The notes beneath the pieces are model-generated. The model did no database searches and had not been told where the DNA came from. It worked only from the letters and a program-made list of their open reading frames with translations. The translations under genes and the position numbers were made by a program. From Vespula vulgaris (lineage: Eukaryota; Arthropoda; Insecta; Hymenoptera; Vespidae), in NCBI RefSeq assembly GCF_905475345.1, contig NC_066591.1, positions 6,987,501 to 7,051,500 on the forward strand: a stretch of DNA of 64,000 nt, given 5' to 3'. Within the stretch, counting starts at the first letter, position 1. Each line of letters opens with the position of its first letter. Of this stretch, positions 1 to 11,723 are shown one piece after another.

Positions 1-242
1 TATATATGGATATTTTCAGTATTTATAGTATTTCGTGGAGATAACTGGCATATATCAAATCTAAGTTATAATACCAAGCTATGAATTAACTTATAATTAA
101 TCTACTGAATTGACAAAGCGTTAGAAGATTTTTATCCTAAAATCTTAGATCCCCGAAAGATGAACTCCTTAATCCTGAGCATTATAACTATACAAAAGAA
201 TCTTAAAACATACATAGCAAGAGAGAGGCCGACGAAGACGCT

Positions 243-290
243 ACCGTCGCCGACGTCGTCGTCATCGTTGGCGACGACGTCGGCGACGGT
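243..290. repeat. Perfect 19-bp GC-rich inverted repeat (hairpin)
   Basis: The left arm at 243-261 (ACCGTCGCCGACGTCGTCG) is the exact reverse complement of the right arm at 272-290. The spacer is 10 bases and can extend the stem by about three further pairs (one G-T), leaving a TCGT loop. The arms are CpG-rich and contain GACGTC, a CRE-like palindrome, inside very AT-rich flanks. The function is unknown. It could be an RNA hairpin, a paired transcription-factor site, or the relic of a foldback insertion. Confidence 0.85.
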
Positions 291-590
291 CGGTGCACGT
301 ATGAAAACTAAGTCCAGGTTTCATTTGACTGGCTTTACGAGGGAGACATAAAATGGATTTTACTGTCGGGCTAGTTCGCCAGTTCTCGAGTTGGTAACAT
401 TGCTTTAGCGAACATAATATATCCCCTTTCCTCTTGACCCCCTATCTTCTTCCTCCCCCTTTTCCACCCTCTTTTCTCTCTCCGTTTCGTCTCTCTATCT
501 AGCATTCTCTTCGACTCCTACGAAAAGCGAGTTGGCAGCTTTCATTTACGTCGTTTTCTACGATGTTCTCCTTTTCTTTCTCTCTGTTTC

Positions 591-592
591 TT

Positions 593-630
<38 letters not shown>
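591..630. repeat. (TC)n microsatellite
   Basis: Interrupted CT dinucleotide tract. It creates Ser/Leu-rich open frames nearby that are not genes. Confidence 0.9.
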
Positions 631-1841
631 GTGCTCTTTCTGTATTTCCTTTTACTTTTCATCTTTTTCTCAGCACCATCTACGTTTTCTCATGCACTCC
701 GAGACATTTCGCGAAGCAACGCGAAACTTTTCGCATGAGATGCATCCCGTAACCGGATTTAATATCCGTCCGGATATAACGTCAGGACGATCGTTAACCC
801 GCTCTTTTTGATTTCGTTTCCTTTGCCTGTTTCGAACATAAGCGAACGTTGGATTTTACATTACTTCCTAACGAACTTTCGTCATCCCATTTTTTTTTTT
901 TAATCAGTGAAAGCGATAGTGTGCCCACCATTTACCAACTTTGGGAGCTATCTTACTACGTTCGGATAAAAGTTCGAGATAAAATGGATCAAATCTTATT
1001 ATACGCTGGAAAACTCACACTTTCTTTAGCACAAAGAAGACTAGTTTCTTACATATGCCTGGCAGGTTACATAAAAGAAATGTTATATAAGACAACGTAC
1101 GATTAATTTATTTGTATTACTTCAATTACGTATGTACTACCTATACTAAGAGCTACATCTACAAATTATAGACTACGAAAGTGAGCATTAGACATTGTAC
1201 ATACATGTCGTTCCGTTCACGAAGAACGGACTACGCAGTAGCGTAATTAGATCTCGAAATTAGATCATGGCACGATAGATCGGATTCTTATCGTTGTTTC
1301 AATACGTCAAATAATATATTATAATCGTTATCGAATGGTAGTCCTGAATGAAATCATTTTCAAATCATTCTAATAATAGATAAATATATATACGTATGAT
1401 ATACTAACGAAATACATTTTAGTATTTTCAGATCGATCATTTTCAAATTTCAGATCGATCAGCAGGTAAATCGGCAAGGAAAAACGACGGGAGACAAAAA
1501 GGCCAAATCCAAAGAGGATCCTCCAGGGTGTTCTGCTCGAGAGGAAATGATTTTCGACTCAATCCTCGATAAAGAAAAATAGGAGGGTAAGAAAATGAAC
1601 AATTCCACATGCGAATGCTGTCAAAATTGAAAAAGTGAACAAAGGATGTTTATGGTATAAAATTCTATTTTATTTTTTGTTGAATCGCGCGATTTCTTTT
1701 TCATCATATTAAAAGAATAAATTGTAAAAGCGGGAGAAATTCAAATTCATTATTGGAAGAGTTTTTGAAAAGTATATTCTGTGGCTCTCTCGCTCTTTCA
1801 ATAGGTCAACGTTACTATTAATCGATCTTTTTTTTCTTCTC

Positions 1842-1906
1842 ATTCTCTCTCTCTCTCTCTCTTATTCTGTCTCTGTCTCTGTCTCTTTTTCTCTCTCTTT
1901 TTCTCT
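1842..1906. repeat. Compound (TC)n/(TCTG)n microsatellite
   Basis: CT dinucleotide tract followed by CTCTGT repeats and further CT runs; all pyrimidine on the + strand apart from a few G and A bases. Confidence 0.85.
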
Positions 1907-2810
1907 GATACGGTAACGAAAATAGCATTTGTCTGCAAGTTGTCAAATTATACGATAAGTATACGTGTAGTATATACGTTAGTAGTATAAACATGTAGTT
2001 ATGTCGAACGGAGAGAAGATTCTCTCGGGTTCCCTAATTTAAAATCGCAGTCTCGAGACTGTTAACTATTGAGAATAAATGACCTTCGTCACTATACGTT
2101 GGGGAACAAAATTACCCGAGAAAATCTTAAAATATATAACTTGTTACGAGCCGCTTACGAGCTCTTGCAAGAAGTGCTGTCTGGAATACAGTTGTAATTG
2201 TAAGAGATGAATACAAAGCCTAGGAATTTTTGGATTCCGAGGAATTTTAAATAATAGATCGATCTATAAAGCAATTGTGTTAGGTAAGACCTCGATATCA
2301 TTGCCTCTTTTATTTCAAATAAAGTCGAAGTAACTGAAACTTTACTAAACTACTTTATTGATTGTTGATTACTCAAATCTTAAATAAAATGAATTTGAAG
2401 TAGTCTTGAAGCAAACATTGAAAAGGTTCTGTAAAACTGCATTCCTGGATAAAATAGATAAAGAAAACATAGAACGAGGAACATAAAGATGAGGCAAATT
2501 AAATCCCGTGTATCGTGTATTCGTCTCACTAATGTAATAAATTCTTGCGTATCGATGCCATATTTTTTGTTTTTAAAGAATTTAACCATATTATAAATCT
2601 CACATCTTTACTGTTTATAAGGCCATACGTTTGGGAAAAGTCGTTTTAAGAAAATAAATAAGAGCATTTAAAATAAGAAAAAAGAAACAAAAAAGTAAAA
2701 AAAAAAAATTTTTTGTTAAGCAAGGAAAGAACGATTATTCGTAAGAATCATCAAGAATGAGATGAGAATAGAAAGATCGAAAGAATGAAAATTAGATTTC
2801 TTTTTCCCTC

Positions 2811-2842
2811 TTTCTTTCTCTCTCTCTCTCTTTCTCTCTCTA

Positions 2843-2928
<86 letters not shown>
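2811..2928. repeat. Long (TC)n microsatellite
   Basis: About 118 bp of polypyrimidine, essentially uninterrupted CT dinucleotides from about 2847 to 2927. It produces Arg/Glu and Ser/Leu open frames on the two strands, both artefacts. Confidence 0.95.
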
Positions 2929-2930
<2 letters not shown>

Positions 2931-3227
2931 GATTTATGAATGTACCGAAATTTTTAGTGCACTGCCGTACAGAAGATAATGTTAATATCAAAAATCATTT
3001 TCATAGAATTGTTTAGACTTAACAATATATAATAATGACAATGATGTTTAAATAAGAAAGGTATGATACAGACAAACACACCTAATCGTAGATTATGATT
3101 TCTAAGTAATACATGTCTCTATGAAAGAGTCTTTCTTTCTATTTGAATTTTAAATCGATTTCTTCTGTTCTGTATATTTCCACATAACCGTATTCTTTTC
3201 ACGCAAAGACTAGCTCTCTAAAGGATA

Positions 3228-3279
<52 letters not shown>
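3228..3279. repeat. (TA)n microsatellite
   Basis: TA dinucleotide run of roughly 50 bp with a single CA interruption near the start. Confidence 0.9.
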
Positions 3280-3281
<2 letters not shown>

Positions 3282-5831
3282 CATTATCGTTACAAACGAT
3301 TTTTGATGCTCTATGTTAATCGGTATCGATTTAATAACAAATTTAAGAGTAAAACTTTAGAGAGAAGATAGAATAGCGTCACGAGTCAGAGTGTAATTTC
3401 TTTTTTTAATAAATAGATATTTCAAACACATGCGAGTAAAATAATAATAGTTCTTAAATAAAAAAAATAAGACGTTCTATACGAATGGATAATAAATTCG
3501 AAAGGATTGTCGATGACGTATTTATAAGAAACGCGTCAATGTGACTTATGATTTTCTTTCTACAACAACGGTGAAAACGTTGAACGATAAAAAAACTGAC
3601 GTGATTTTTACGTATCTACGTCCGACAGATCAATAATAATCGTGCTATAATTCGGATCGATCATAGCATATAATAAAATAATACAGCTCGGAAAGTTTCT
3701 TATTTCTTCTTTCTACAGTGTGCAGTACATATGTATGTATAAGCGAAAGTACAGCACGGCACGTGCACCGAATATGAAAAAGTGCGAATGAATGTTGTGC
3801 GAGAGGATTTTGCACATCGTAAAACCGTACCCGTTTTTGTTTTTTATAGCTTGTAACCAGTCGGCAAAGAATGTGATGACTTAAATGAAAAGAAGTAGGA
3901 TCAATGCACCTATATTTAATACGATCTTACCTACCTGTATTCATACATTCTTGTCCGTGTAGTTATTTATTCTACGATCTTCGGAGATAGATCATTTGTG
4001 CTACGAGGTAAAAGAAATACAACGTTTCATAGAAAAAAAGTATGTTGAAATAAGTATATGAGTGAAAAGAAATAAAACAATGGAAAGAGAAAAAGAGATA
4101 GGATCTCGAGACATGTAATGATCGTTCTTCAAGGATCGACTCTACTTTACGTACTTTTAATTGTTATACATATTATAGCATACAAATAAATGCTAATAAA
4201 ATCAAGTGTGATCGGGTGTGCTTAATGCGGACACTCTAATTTTATTCCTTAGTTAATGACCGAAAGAATGAAGGTAGGTATAGTAATGTTTTCTTTGTAA
4301 TTGAATTCGTTGCAAATTTGGATGTTATTGAAGTTTTTAATTATTTCCTTCTTCTCAATATTAATAATATCCACTCGATTTAAATAAAAGTAGTTGTGTG
4401 CATATATGAGAATGTAATTTGAATACATCAATTTAGCAATATTGTAACGCGAAATTGTTGGTGGTGATATATCTGTCGTTTAGCATTGAAGATTCTTCAT
4501 AGGTTCTTTGCAACTGATTAAAATGTGTCTCGAGACAAATTTCACCCAATATTGTAATTTTTATATCATGTAACTATCCTATTAATCTCAATGGCGAATA
4601 ATTTTTCTATCGTTTCTCTTTTCTTTTTTTTCTGTTTTTGATATATTCTCATTATATCTGAACTCTTTACAGCTTGTCGCATTATCTGTAATAATAATAA
4701 TAATAATAGTAATTTATATAAATACCTCGATAGATGAAAAGAGTATATTACAATTAAAAGTTGAACAATTCTAACGACTTTCGATATTTGGTGTAGGAAA
4801 TATAAGGTATAATATTAATCGTGATGCGACTTCACTGGAAACACCACAGAGTAAAATTCTCATCGTATGTATATATTCAAACTTACTTTTTTGCATCATC
4901 ATCTGCACGCAATGGGTTCTCTACAACGATCGTGATAATATACGAACCACCTTGTAGTATGTATACGAATATCTCGGTAGGCAAGTACTTGCTTTACATG
5001 AAAATAATAAGACAATACAACATCTTACCTTTTGTTAAGATTTACTTTTTTAGAATTCTAAGAAATTCAAAAAGAAAAAATTATGGACATGCTCTAGCAA
5101 CGTAACTTTAATTATTTTTACTAATTAATAACTCCTTGACTCCTTTAGCGTTTCATTTTATGTAATTTCTGTATAGTAATTATTTACACGCTTACTACCG
5201 TGAAACTAATCGCAAGGACCGATAAGCAATATAATTACCGCTGCATATATACGGCATTAAATACAGTAATGCTAAAATGTATCTACTTGAATATAGTTAA
5301 AATACATGCGATTTCTTTAATTTTGAATATTTTAACAATACAAATCGTATACACCAGGTGTGGCTACGTCGACGAGTTTCATTCCACCGAGTGTTTCTTT
5401 CAGTTACTGCAGGCAAACTTGTTTCGACCATTCTCTTAGATTCAAATCAAATCGATCTTGGTATCGATGATTTGCAAATCATGCGCCATGAATAATTTAT
5501 ATTATGTAGTTGATATGCATTATAAAAGTTTTATAATGTACCATGACTTTACAAAATTTTGCAATCAACGAACAAATGATAATCAATTTTAAATGATAAT
5601 CAGTCATTTTTTAAATGTATGTATTTTGATAAAAATTATAAATGTAAAACTTAAAAATGAAAAAAAGAATTTATAAAAAGCTCGATGCACTTAGATTGAT
5701 AAAGTGTAAAATAAGAGGGCAAATTATAAGGGGATGTTATTTACAAACATTCGAATTAGCATAGTCATACAATCCGTTATCTTTCATTGATCTGTTAAAG
5801 CCCGAGGTGAACGAATATATTCTCAAAATAT

Positions 5832-6147
5832 CTACTTAATTTGTGAAGGTATTATTAGGGATACTCCTAACACGCCGGATGGCAATTGAACTTGTTGGTG
5901 GGCGTCAATGATTTAATTCATTGCCTCGAGCAAACCAGCAGTTTTACCTGTTAAATTGGTATGCATTTCTTTGCCGAGGAACACTGAATATCTTTGATTC
6001 ATTGTCTCTACAGAATGGACTTTTAATTTCATAGTCTACAACAGTAGGAACAACTTTAATAGTAACTTTAGAAAGGAAATTATGATCTCTCGAACATTTA
6101 AATGATATTAGATGTAAGTATTTAAAAGGGATAGCAAATTCATAGAT
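5832..6147 (-). pseudogene. Possible decayed coding fragment, family unknown
   Basis: On the minus strand a 67-codon open frame (6147 down to 5947) has no early Met. It overlaps a second frame that begins with Met at 6032 and stops at 5913. That second frame then stays open for 26 more codons past the stop. The peptides contain protein-like strings such as VFLGKEMHTNLTGK and VQLPSGVLGVSLIIP, and the local GC is above the flanks. Two overlapping frames separated by stops would fit a frameshifted gene relic. I do not recognise the family, and chance open frames in a GC-richer patch remain quite possible. Confidence 0.2.
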
Positions 6148-7130
6148 CTAAATTGTTAGCTCTGAATATTGAACGGACTTAACGGAATTATTACATGCTC
6201 TGTTAAGCAAAGGTAAGCATTGAATAAAACGTTTGGAATGTAGCAAGTACATTACACCAACGGTACTTGTATATGCATATATCATTAATCTTCGTTTGCA
6301 AAATAATCCATCATCTACAAAGCAATAAAAACAATAGTTGCATCCGTATGGTACATATATTTTCTCTTTTAAAAATAGAATTCGAGAAATTTGCTTTATT
6401 CCATTAAAAACAAATACGGTATATTTAATCTTTTTGCAAAGTTATTTGTTCTGTTATTAAATCTTTACACTATGTTATAATTAGCACGATATTTCATTTA
6501 ATTCATTAAACAAATTAGTAGCAAATAGTTTTATTTAAAAATTACTTTATATATATTATCATATATATAATACGAAGAGTCTCGATGACTCACAATTTGT
6601 TTATTTCTAATAAAAGGATCCTGTTTATCGACTACGTTGCTAGATATAAGTTACTAATAATTTTCGCTAGATGTCGCTTCAATCACTTTTCTATATACGT
6701 ATACACCAGTGATCATCTAATAACATTTAATATAAGCGAGTTGAATTTAAAAATGAAAATATTCTTACTTATATGATGTAATTAACGTAACAGATATAAT
6801 ATATAAAGTGTTTTATAATTTAAGAGTATATTTCGAACAAGGAATCTCATTTATAATTGGTGTTACACTGTTGAAAACGAGTATAGAGTATTCGTGATAT
6901 TTTCTAACCTCTAAGTGTTTGGTAATACACTTGTTAACGCATTTTTCGCAACAATTAACTGGTAAATATATTTTTTAAATAGTAAATATATAAGTAGATA
7001 GATAATGCATCTTAAAAATACTTTTATTTTACTTGAACATTTATAAATTGTGATGATCAATAACAATATTATTGTATCCATGTAGAACCGTCTTGGTCAT
7101 TTTATTCTTTATAATTTAATTGCAGTAACT

Positions 7131-7562
7131 ATGAATCCAGATATACAGAAGAAAATTCTACAGTTTGAAGCTTTTATAAATGGTGTGCTAAAAGCTGATC
7201 TTGCAAAGTTAGAAGAAAAACTTGATAGTAAAAATACAGATATTGCTGAATTTCTTCAGCTAAAGAACATTATCACAACCTTTCAATCCAGTGACTTTAA
7301 TAAAAAAGATTTTAAAACTCAAGTAGATATTGGAAACAATTTCTATGTTGAAGCTCATGTTCAGGATGTTTCGAATATTCTATTAGACGTTGGGTTGGGA
7401 CACTATGTTGAATTTAGTTTAGAGGAAGCTTTAGTAATAATCAATGTAAGAATCAAACTTTTTGAAAAACAGATAGCTCATATACGGAAACAAATTGCAA
7501 GAACTAATGCCCATATAAAGTTAATTTTAATAGGTATCAGAGATTTACAAGGATTACAATAA
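7131..7562 (+). CDS. UXT: UXT-like prefoldin alpha-class protein
   Basis: 143-aa protein in one coding exon, close to the usual UXT length of about 157 aa. UXT (ART-27) is an alpha-class prefoldin subunit of the R2TP/URI prefoldin-like complex and a transcription cofactor. The layout is that of an alpha prefoldin: an N-terminal coiled-coil helix (about residues 1-55, rich in Lys/Glu/Leu heptads); a central beta-hairpin block (about 60-100) with DIGNNFYVEAHV and VGLGHYVEFSLEEAL; and a C-terminal coiled coil (about 100-143, with KQIAHIRKQIART). The GNNFYVEA...GLGHYVEF block is the most family-specific part. The start is the first ATG after a good splice acceptor (TTGCAG at 7121-7126), which suggests a non-coding first exon upstream. 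The neighbouring decarboxylase follows on the same strand. Confidence in the family is high; assignment to UXT rather than prefoldin subunit 5 rests on motif similarity recalled by eye. Confidence 0.85.
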   Translation: MNPDIQKKILQFEAFINGVLKADLAKLEEKLDSKNTDIAEFLQLKNIITTFQSSDFNKKDFKTQVDIGNNFYVEAHVQDVSNILLDVGLGHYVEFSLEEALVIINVRIKLFEKQIAHIRKQIARTNAHIKLILIGIRDLQGLQ

Positions 7563-8026
7563 TGATATATGGTACTAAATTGTACAAATCAATACTTATA
7601 CTTTCAAGTAGGTGTGATATATGTGTCATAGGCATATGTATATAATAAAACTCCAAGTATTTTATAGAAAATATATTTTTATAAATAAATGTATGTTTTT
7701 ATTTATAGTTATATTGATTAAAAAGTTATATCTAAAAGATTATTTAAGGTCTTTGTAATTTAAATTTCAAGAATACTGTGTTTCATACAAATTAATTATA
7801 TTGGTGACATTGATTGATTCAGTATTCTATAGGGCTGTTGCTTTGTTTCCTTGTTAAGTGTAATTGTGAAATTTTATGAAGACCTTGTAGTTAGTTTATA
7901 TATATATTAGAGCTTGGTTAAAAATGCCCCAGTCTATTTTACGTCGTTCGATTATACAACATTTATAAGGCCTTGTATACGGCCTGATATTTCATTTTTT
8001 TCGAGATAATCTTCAACGAATTATTC
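7563..8026. other. Short intergenic region between the UXT-like gene and the decarboxylase
   Basis: 464 bp of AT-rich sequence holding the 3' UTR of the UXT-like gene, with poly(A) signals AATAAA at 7644-7649 and 7684-7689, and presumably the promoter and 5' UTR of the decarboxylase. No TATA box or initiator could be assigned with confidence. An in-frame stop upstream of the decarboxylase ATG (TGA near 7984) supports the chosen start. Confidence 0.6.
7644..7649 (+). terminator. Poly(A) signal of the UXT-like gene
   Basis: Canonical AATAAA 82 bp after the stop codon, with a second AATAAA at 7684-7689. Confidence 0.55.
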
Positions 8027-11000
8027 ATGTCTGATTGGCGTAGTATACCTTCTGAAAATAAGCATAGAGAATTTCTTAAGAAATTCAGTGCTATTTTAAT
8101 TGATTTCGCATTCGAGAGTGTATCGCGAGATAATCCTGTATCAAGATGGAGAAGTGCAAGTTATTTGCAAGAAATTTTAGACTTCGATTTGTTAGAAGAA
8201 CCAAAACCACAAAAAGATCTCTTGTTGATAGCAAATAAGATCTTGAAATACAGTGTTAAAACTGGCCATCCATACTTCATGAATCAACTTTTTTCTGGGT
8301 GAGTTTTACTCGCGATTCTGGTCAATTACCAGTTAGTGATTCATAATTATTTCCATGTAATTATTTATTTGTATAGATTGGATCCTTATGGCTTGGCAGG
8401 GCAATGGTTGACTGATGCTCTAAATGCTTCGGTATACACGTACGAAGTAGCACCCGTATTAACTTTAATGGAGAAAACCTTGACTAGAAAGTTATTGTCT
8501 ATGTTTTATAAGAATGATAATGGATGTGAATTCGGTGATGGATTGTTTTGCCCAGGTGGATCTTTTGCGAACGGAACAGCTATCAATTTAGCAAGATTTT
8601 CCTTTAGATGTGAGAAAAAGGTAATTATTTTGTTTCCATCTATTGTATAAGAAGAATATGTAAATTAAAAATAATCATCTTTCTTCAAGGATTCGATGGT
8701 GAAGCCAACTCTCTTTGCTTCGGAAGATGCTCATTACTCTGTATCCAAATGGGCAAATCTTTGCAATGTAGATGTCGTTCTCGTGAAAACGGATGATTTG
8801 GGTCGAATGAGCGTCGATGATTTAAAGATCTGTATTCGGCAGGAACAAGAAAAAGGCAGTTCTTTGTTTATGGTCATGGCTACAGCTGGTAATTAATTTT
8901 GTTTAATAAATATGAAGTGATGTAGTAATTATATACTATATTCATCGACAAAATTTTCGAAATTTTAGGAACGACGGTATTAGGTGCCTTTGATCCATTG
9001 ATCGAAATAGCAGAAATTTGTCAGGATTTGAAAATATGGTTACACGTCGACGCAGCCTGGGGTGGTGGTTTAATATTCAGTAAAAAACATTGTGGTCTTT
9101 TAAGAGGAATAGAGAGAGCAGATTCTATATTGTTTAACCCTCACAAATTACTGGCTGTCCCACAACAGTGTTCCTTATTTTTGACAAAGCACCATAATAT
9201 TTTGACCAAAGCACACTCTAAGGGAGCTACTTATTTGTTTCAAAAGGATAAATTTTACTCAGCTGATTTAGATCCTGGAGATAAGTATTTACAATGCGGA
9301 CGTAGGGCAGATGTTTTGAAGTTTTGGTTTATGTGGCAAGCTAAGGTAAATTACAAGCATTGTTTTAAATATTTTTATAAACCTTTTTATAAAACATATT
9401 TTAAATGCTCTTAATCAGATCAGAAGCATATATTATATGAATCATATTTCATATATATTTGAAGCATCTTTGTTGATGCGAATTTAAGACTTATGCATGC
9501 TAGAGAAGTGGTTCTCTTTTCCCTGTATTAGATTCTGAATGCAACCACTTATGCAAATATGTAGAAAACTAGCCTTCATAGCACTTTTTTCCCCTACCTT
9601 CTTTTAAGCGTGGATCTTGTACTTTAGCATTTAAGCCATTACGGTTGAGGTAACGGCTTAACAACTTCGTAGAAGTAAAGGGCTTGCATGCTCTGTATAG
9701 AGTGTTTGCTGGTGTACTTATGCATATATTAATCTCCCCTGTAGGGATTCAGAATTATCCATACCTTATTCATTCAGTGGCTTTTTAAGATTCTAAAAGA
9801 AGCGTCTGAATTTCTCAAGAGTTCAGCCGATAGCAGTATTTTGGACCAATAAGTTTTAAATCTTACATGAAAGAAAGTAAGAATTTATTAAGCCAATGAG
9901 TAATTCTGTTCATTTGATATAATGATAACTAGAATGATGCATCATTTTTAAAAAATATATATTATAGTATGATATATGCACATACATATATAATTTCCAA
10001 GTAGTTAAATATATGGTATAATTATTTTAATGCTTTCCTTACTTTTAATTTAGAAATGATCTAATTTTATGTCGTAAGATGTATTTAAATTATATAAATA
10101 ATTAAGATAAAAGAATTTTCACTCAGCTAAAAGCTAAGTAAATAGATTAATTCATAACTTGAAATATTATAGAATAAATTTGGTTGTATGTGCTATTGAG
10201 TAGTATATGCATATAATGCATGTTTTTTTTTTCTTTCTTTTATATTATTTATTTAGATTAACATGAATTTTTTTATATTATTTGACCACTTTACTAACAC
10301 TTTCTTTTTACAGGGATCATTGGGTTTTGAAAGACATATTGATCATCTAATGTCACTGTCAGCTTTCTTTAAAGATGAGATTGAGAAAAAAAAACATTTT
10401 GAGTTAGTGACACAGCCATGTTTCATCAATGTATGTTTTTGGTTTATTCCTTTGCATTTGAGAGATAAGGATTCTATATGCAACTATGAGGAAGAATTAA
10501 GCAAGGTAAGCATTAACTACTTTATAATGGAGTTTTAGATATATTCATCTTAATTCTAATTTTAAGTAGAACTTATTTGTTATAATTAAGACATATATTG
10601 ACAGTGGTACATATTAAGTATATGTAAAATATATAAGTGTAAAATTGATTTACCTTTTTTTTCGATATTATTATGTATGTACATTCTCTTTCTATTCAGA
10701 AGTGCAATAAGAAAACCTTGCATATAAGAAAATCAATTTACTATTATAACATACGAATAATTGATTTAATTGGCATGTTATCTACAGAGAATATTTTTTA
10801 AGTTACTGTTGAATGTTGATAAAGAAACTAATTCATAAGTTAACTGTCGGTTAAATAGGTATCATTTCTTATCGATGAATGCATACATGTATACGTATAT
10901 GTATATGTACATTTATATGTATGTATGTATGTATGATGTATGTACGTATGTATATACATATGTATGTATGTATGTATATCCGCACTATATTCTATAAATT

Positions 11001-11253
11001 ATGAACTTGATTAAGATTATAGTGAAATTAAAAATTGATTCGTCTTAATATTTCTAAATTGTTATATTTTCTGCTTTAGGTAGCTCCTAAGTTGAAGGGA
11101 ATGATGACAAAAAGAGGTAGTTTAATGATCAATTATCAACCGTTACGTGAGAAACCAAATTTTTTTCGATTTGTTGTACAAAATTCTGGAACAGATATGC
11201 AAGACATTAATTATGTATTAGAAGAGCTTGAAAATCTCGGAGAGTCCTTATGA
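8027..11253 (+). CDS. PLP-dependent acidic amino acid decarboxylase (CSAD/ADC/GAD family)
   Basis: Six coding exons join in phase to 485 aa: 8027-8298, 8377-8620, 8690-8888, 8969-9345, 10314-10505 and 11080-11253. Introns are 78, 69, 80, 968 and 574 bp, all GT-AG. Group II decarboxylases use pyridoxal phosphate to remove CO2 from glutamate, aspartate or cysteine sulfinate; in insects the aspartate enzyme (black) makes beta-alanine for cuticle tanning. Visible motifs are PGGSFANGTA (from about residue 150, cofactor phosphate region), HVDAAWGGG (264-272, with the Asp that contacts the PLP ring nitrogen), FNPHKLLAVP with the Schiff-base lysine at about 298, GDKYLQCGRRADVLKFW, and the family C-terminus (VAPKLKGMM...FFRFVVQN). 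The short N-terminus fits CSAD/ADC-type enzymes rather than GAD65/67 with its long leader. I cannot decide from motifs whether the substrate is cysteine sulfinate, aspartate or both. ATG 8027 is the first Met after an in-frame stop. The enzyme is expected to be cytosolic. Confidence 0.93.
9489..9755. other. Structured island inside decarboxylase intron 4
   Basis: This part of the 968-bp intron is more complex than the AT-rich remainder. It has three copies of ACTTATGCA (9489-9497, 9547-9555, 9716-9724). It has a near-perfect hairpin, TTAAGCCATTAC at 9631-9642 against GTAACGGCTTAA at 9650-9661 (11 of 12 pairs, 7-base loop). It has a distant inverted pair ATTCTGAAT at 9532-9540 and ATTCAGAAT at 9747-9755. 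The octamer ATGCAAAT (POU-type site) occurs in the second ACTTATGCA copy. It could be an intronic enhancer, a small structured RNA, or an old MITE. Confidence 0.4.
10885..10979. repeat. (GTAT)n / TGTA-rich microsatellite
   Basis: Imperfect ATGT/GTAT tetranucleotide repeat in decarboxylase intron 5. Confidence 0.85.
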
Positions 11254-11540
11254 ATTCCAATGTGAGGTCACATGTAATCAGATATTTTATTAATAGCTTT
11301 TTTTTGATTTCTTCTTTATTGTATCCACTTGCTGCTTTTAGCACACGAGATTAGAATACTATACAAATACTTTCTTAAGTTCTCTTGATAGACAATTTAG
11401 AGACGGAGATCATATATTCATTCATGTATACAGTATATATGTCCCCGATCGAATTTCGAATTGGTGTTAGTTGTCCTGCTAATGAGACACATTAAATTCG
11501 TGATACTAAGGTAGGAGGTCATTTCGTGATTGCGTTTGTC

Positions 11541-11723
11541 CTACAGCCCTAACGGCCTCACATCGTATGCGAACGAGCCGGCTAATCCTGATACGACTGA
11601 CAGCACACAGGGAAGCCATATATTCCATACTACTTTGCTCATACTGACTTTCCATGACTGTACAACATTATGGTAGGTCTCTGAGTGCTCGTAAAAGGGG
11701 ATAATGTCAATAATGAGTGACAC
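11541..11723. other. GC-richer island open on both strands, possible exon
   Basis: On the minus strand 61 codons are open and encode a membrane-like end (WNIWLPCVLSVVSGLAGSFA) followed by a stop. On the + strand a segment 11547-11672 is bounded by an acceptor-like TCCTACAG and a GTAGGT donor and is open in the phase beginning CCT AAC. Only one of these, or neither, can be real. Neither peptide is one I recognise. Confidence 0.25.

Larger units (their letters stand above)
1..7130. other. AT-rich intergenic region upstream of the UXT-like gene
   Basis: No coding gene is supported here. The sequence is strongly AT-rich with TC, TA and mixed microsatellites, listed separately. The open frames are short, mostly without family resemblance, and several are TC-repeat translations. 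More complex, GC-richer patches occur near 225-310 (hairpin), 5340-5425 and 5860-5990 (possible decayed coding sequence). The last bases before the next gene (about 7101-7126) form a pyrimidine-rich 3' splice-acceptor-like stretch ending in TTGCAG. A non-coding 5' exon of the UXT-like gene may therefore lie somewhere in the final kilobase. Confidence 0.6.

Noticed and set aside
532..811. Two long Ser/Leu/Phe-rich open frames
   Set aside because: They are translations of the (TC)n tract in two frames; no start context or homology.
2716..2991. Arg/Glu-repeat and Ser/Leu-repeat frames on opposite strands
   Set aside because: Pure (TC)n/(GA)n microsatellite translation.
4821..5105. 94-codon + strand open frame
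   Set aside because: AT-biased composition, no recognisable domain, no splice or expression evidence.
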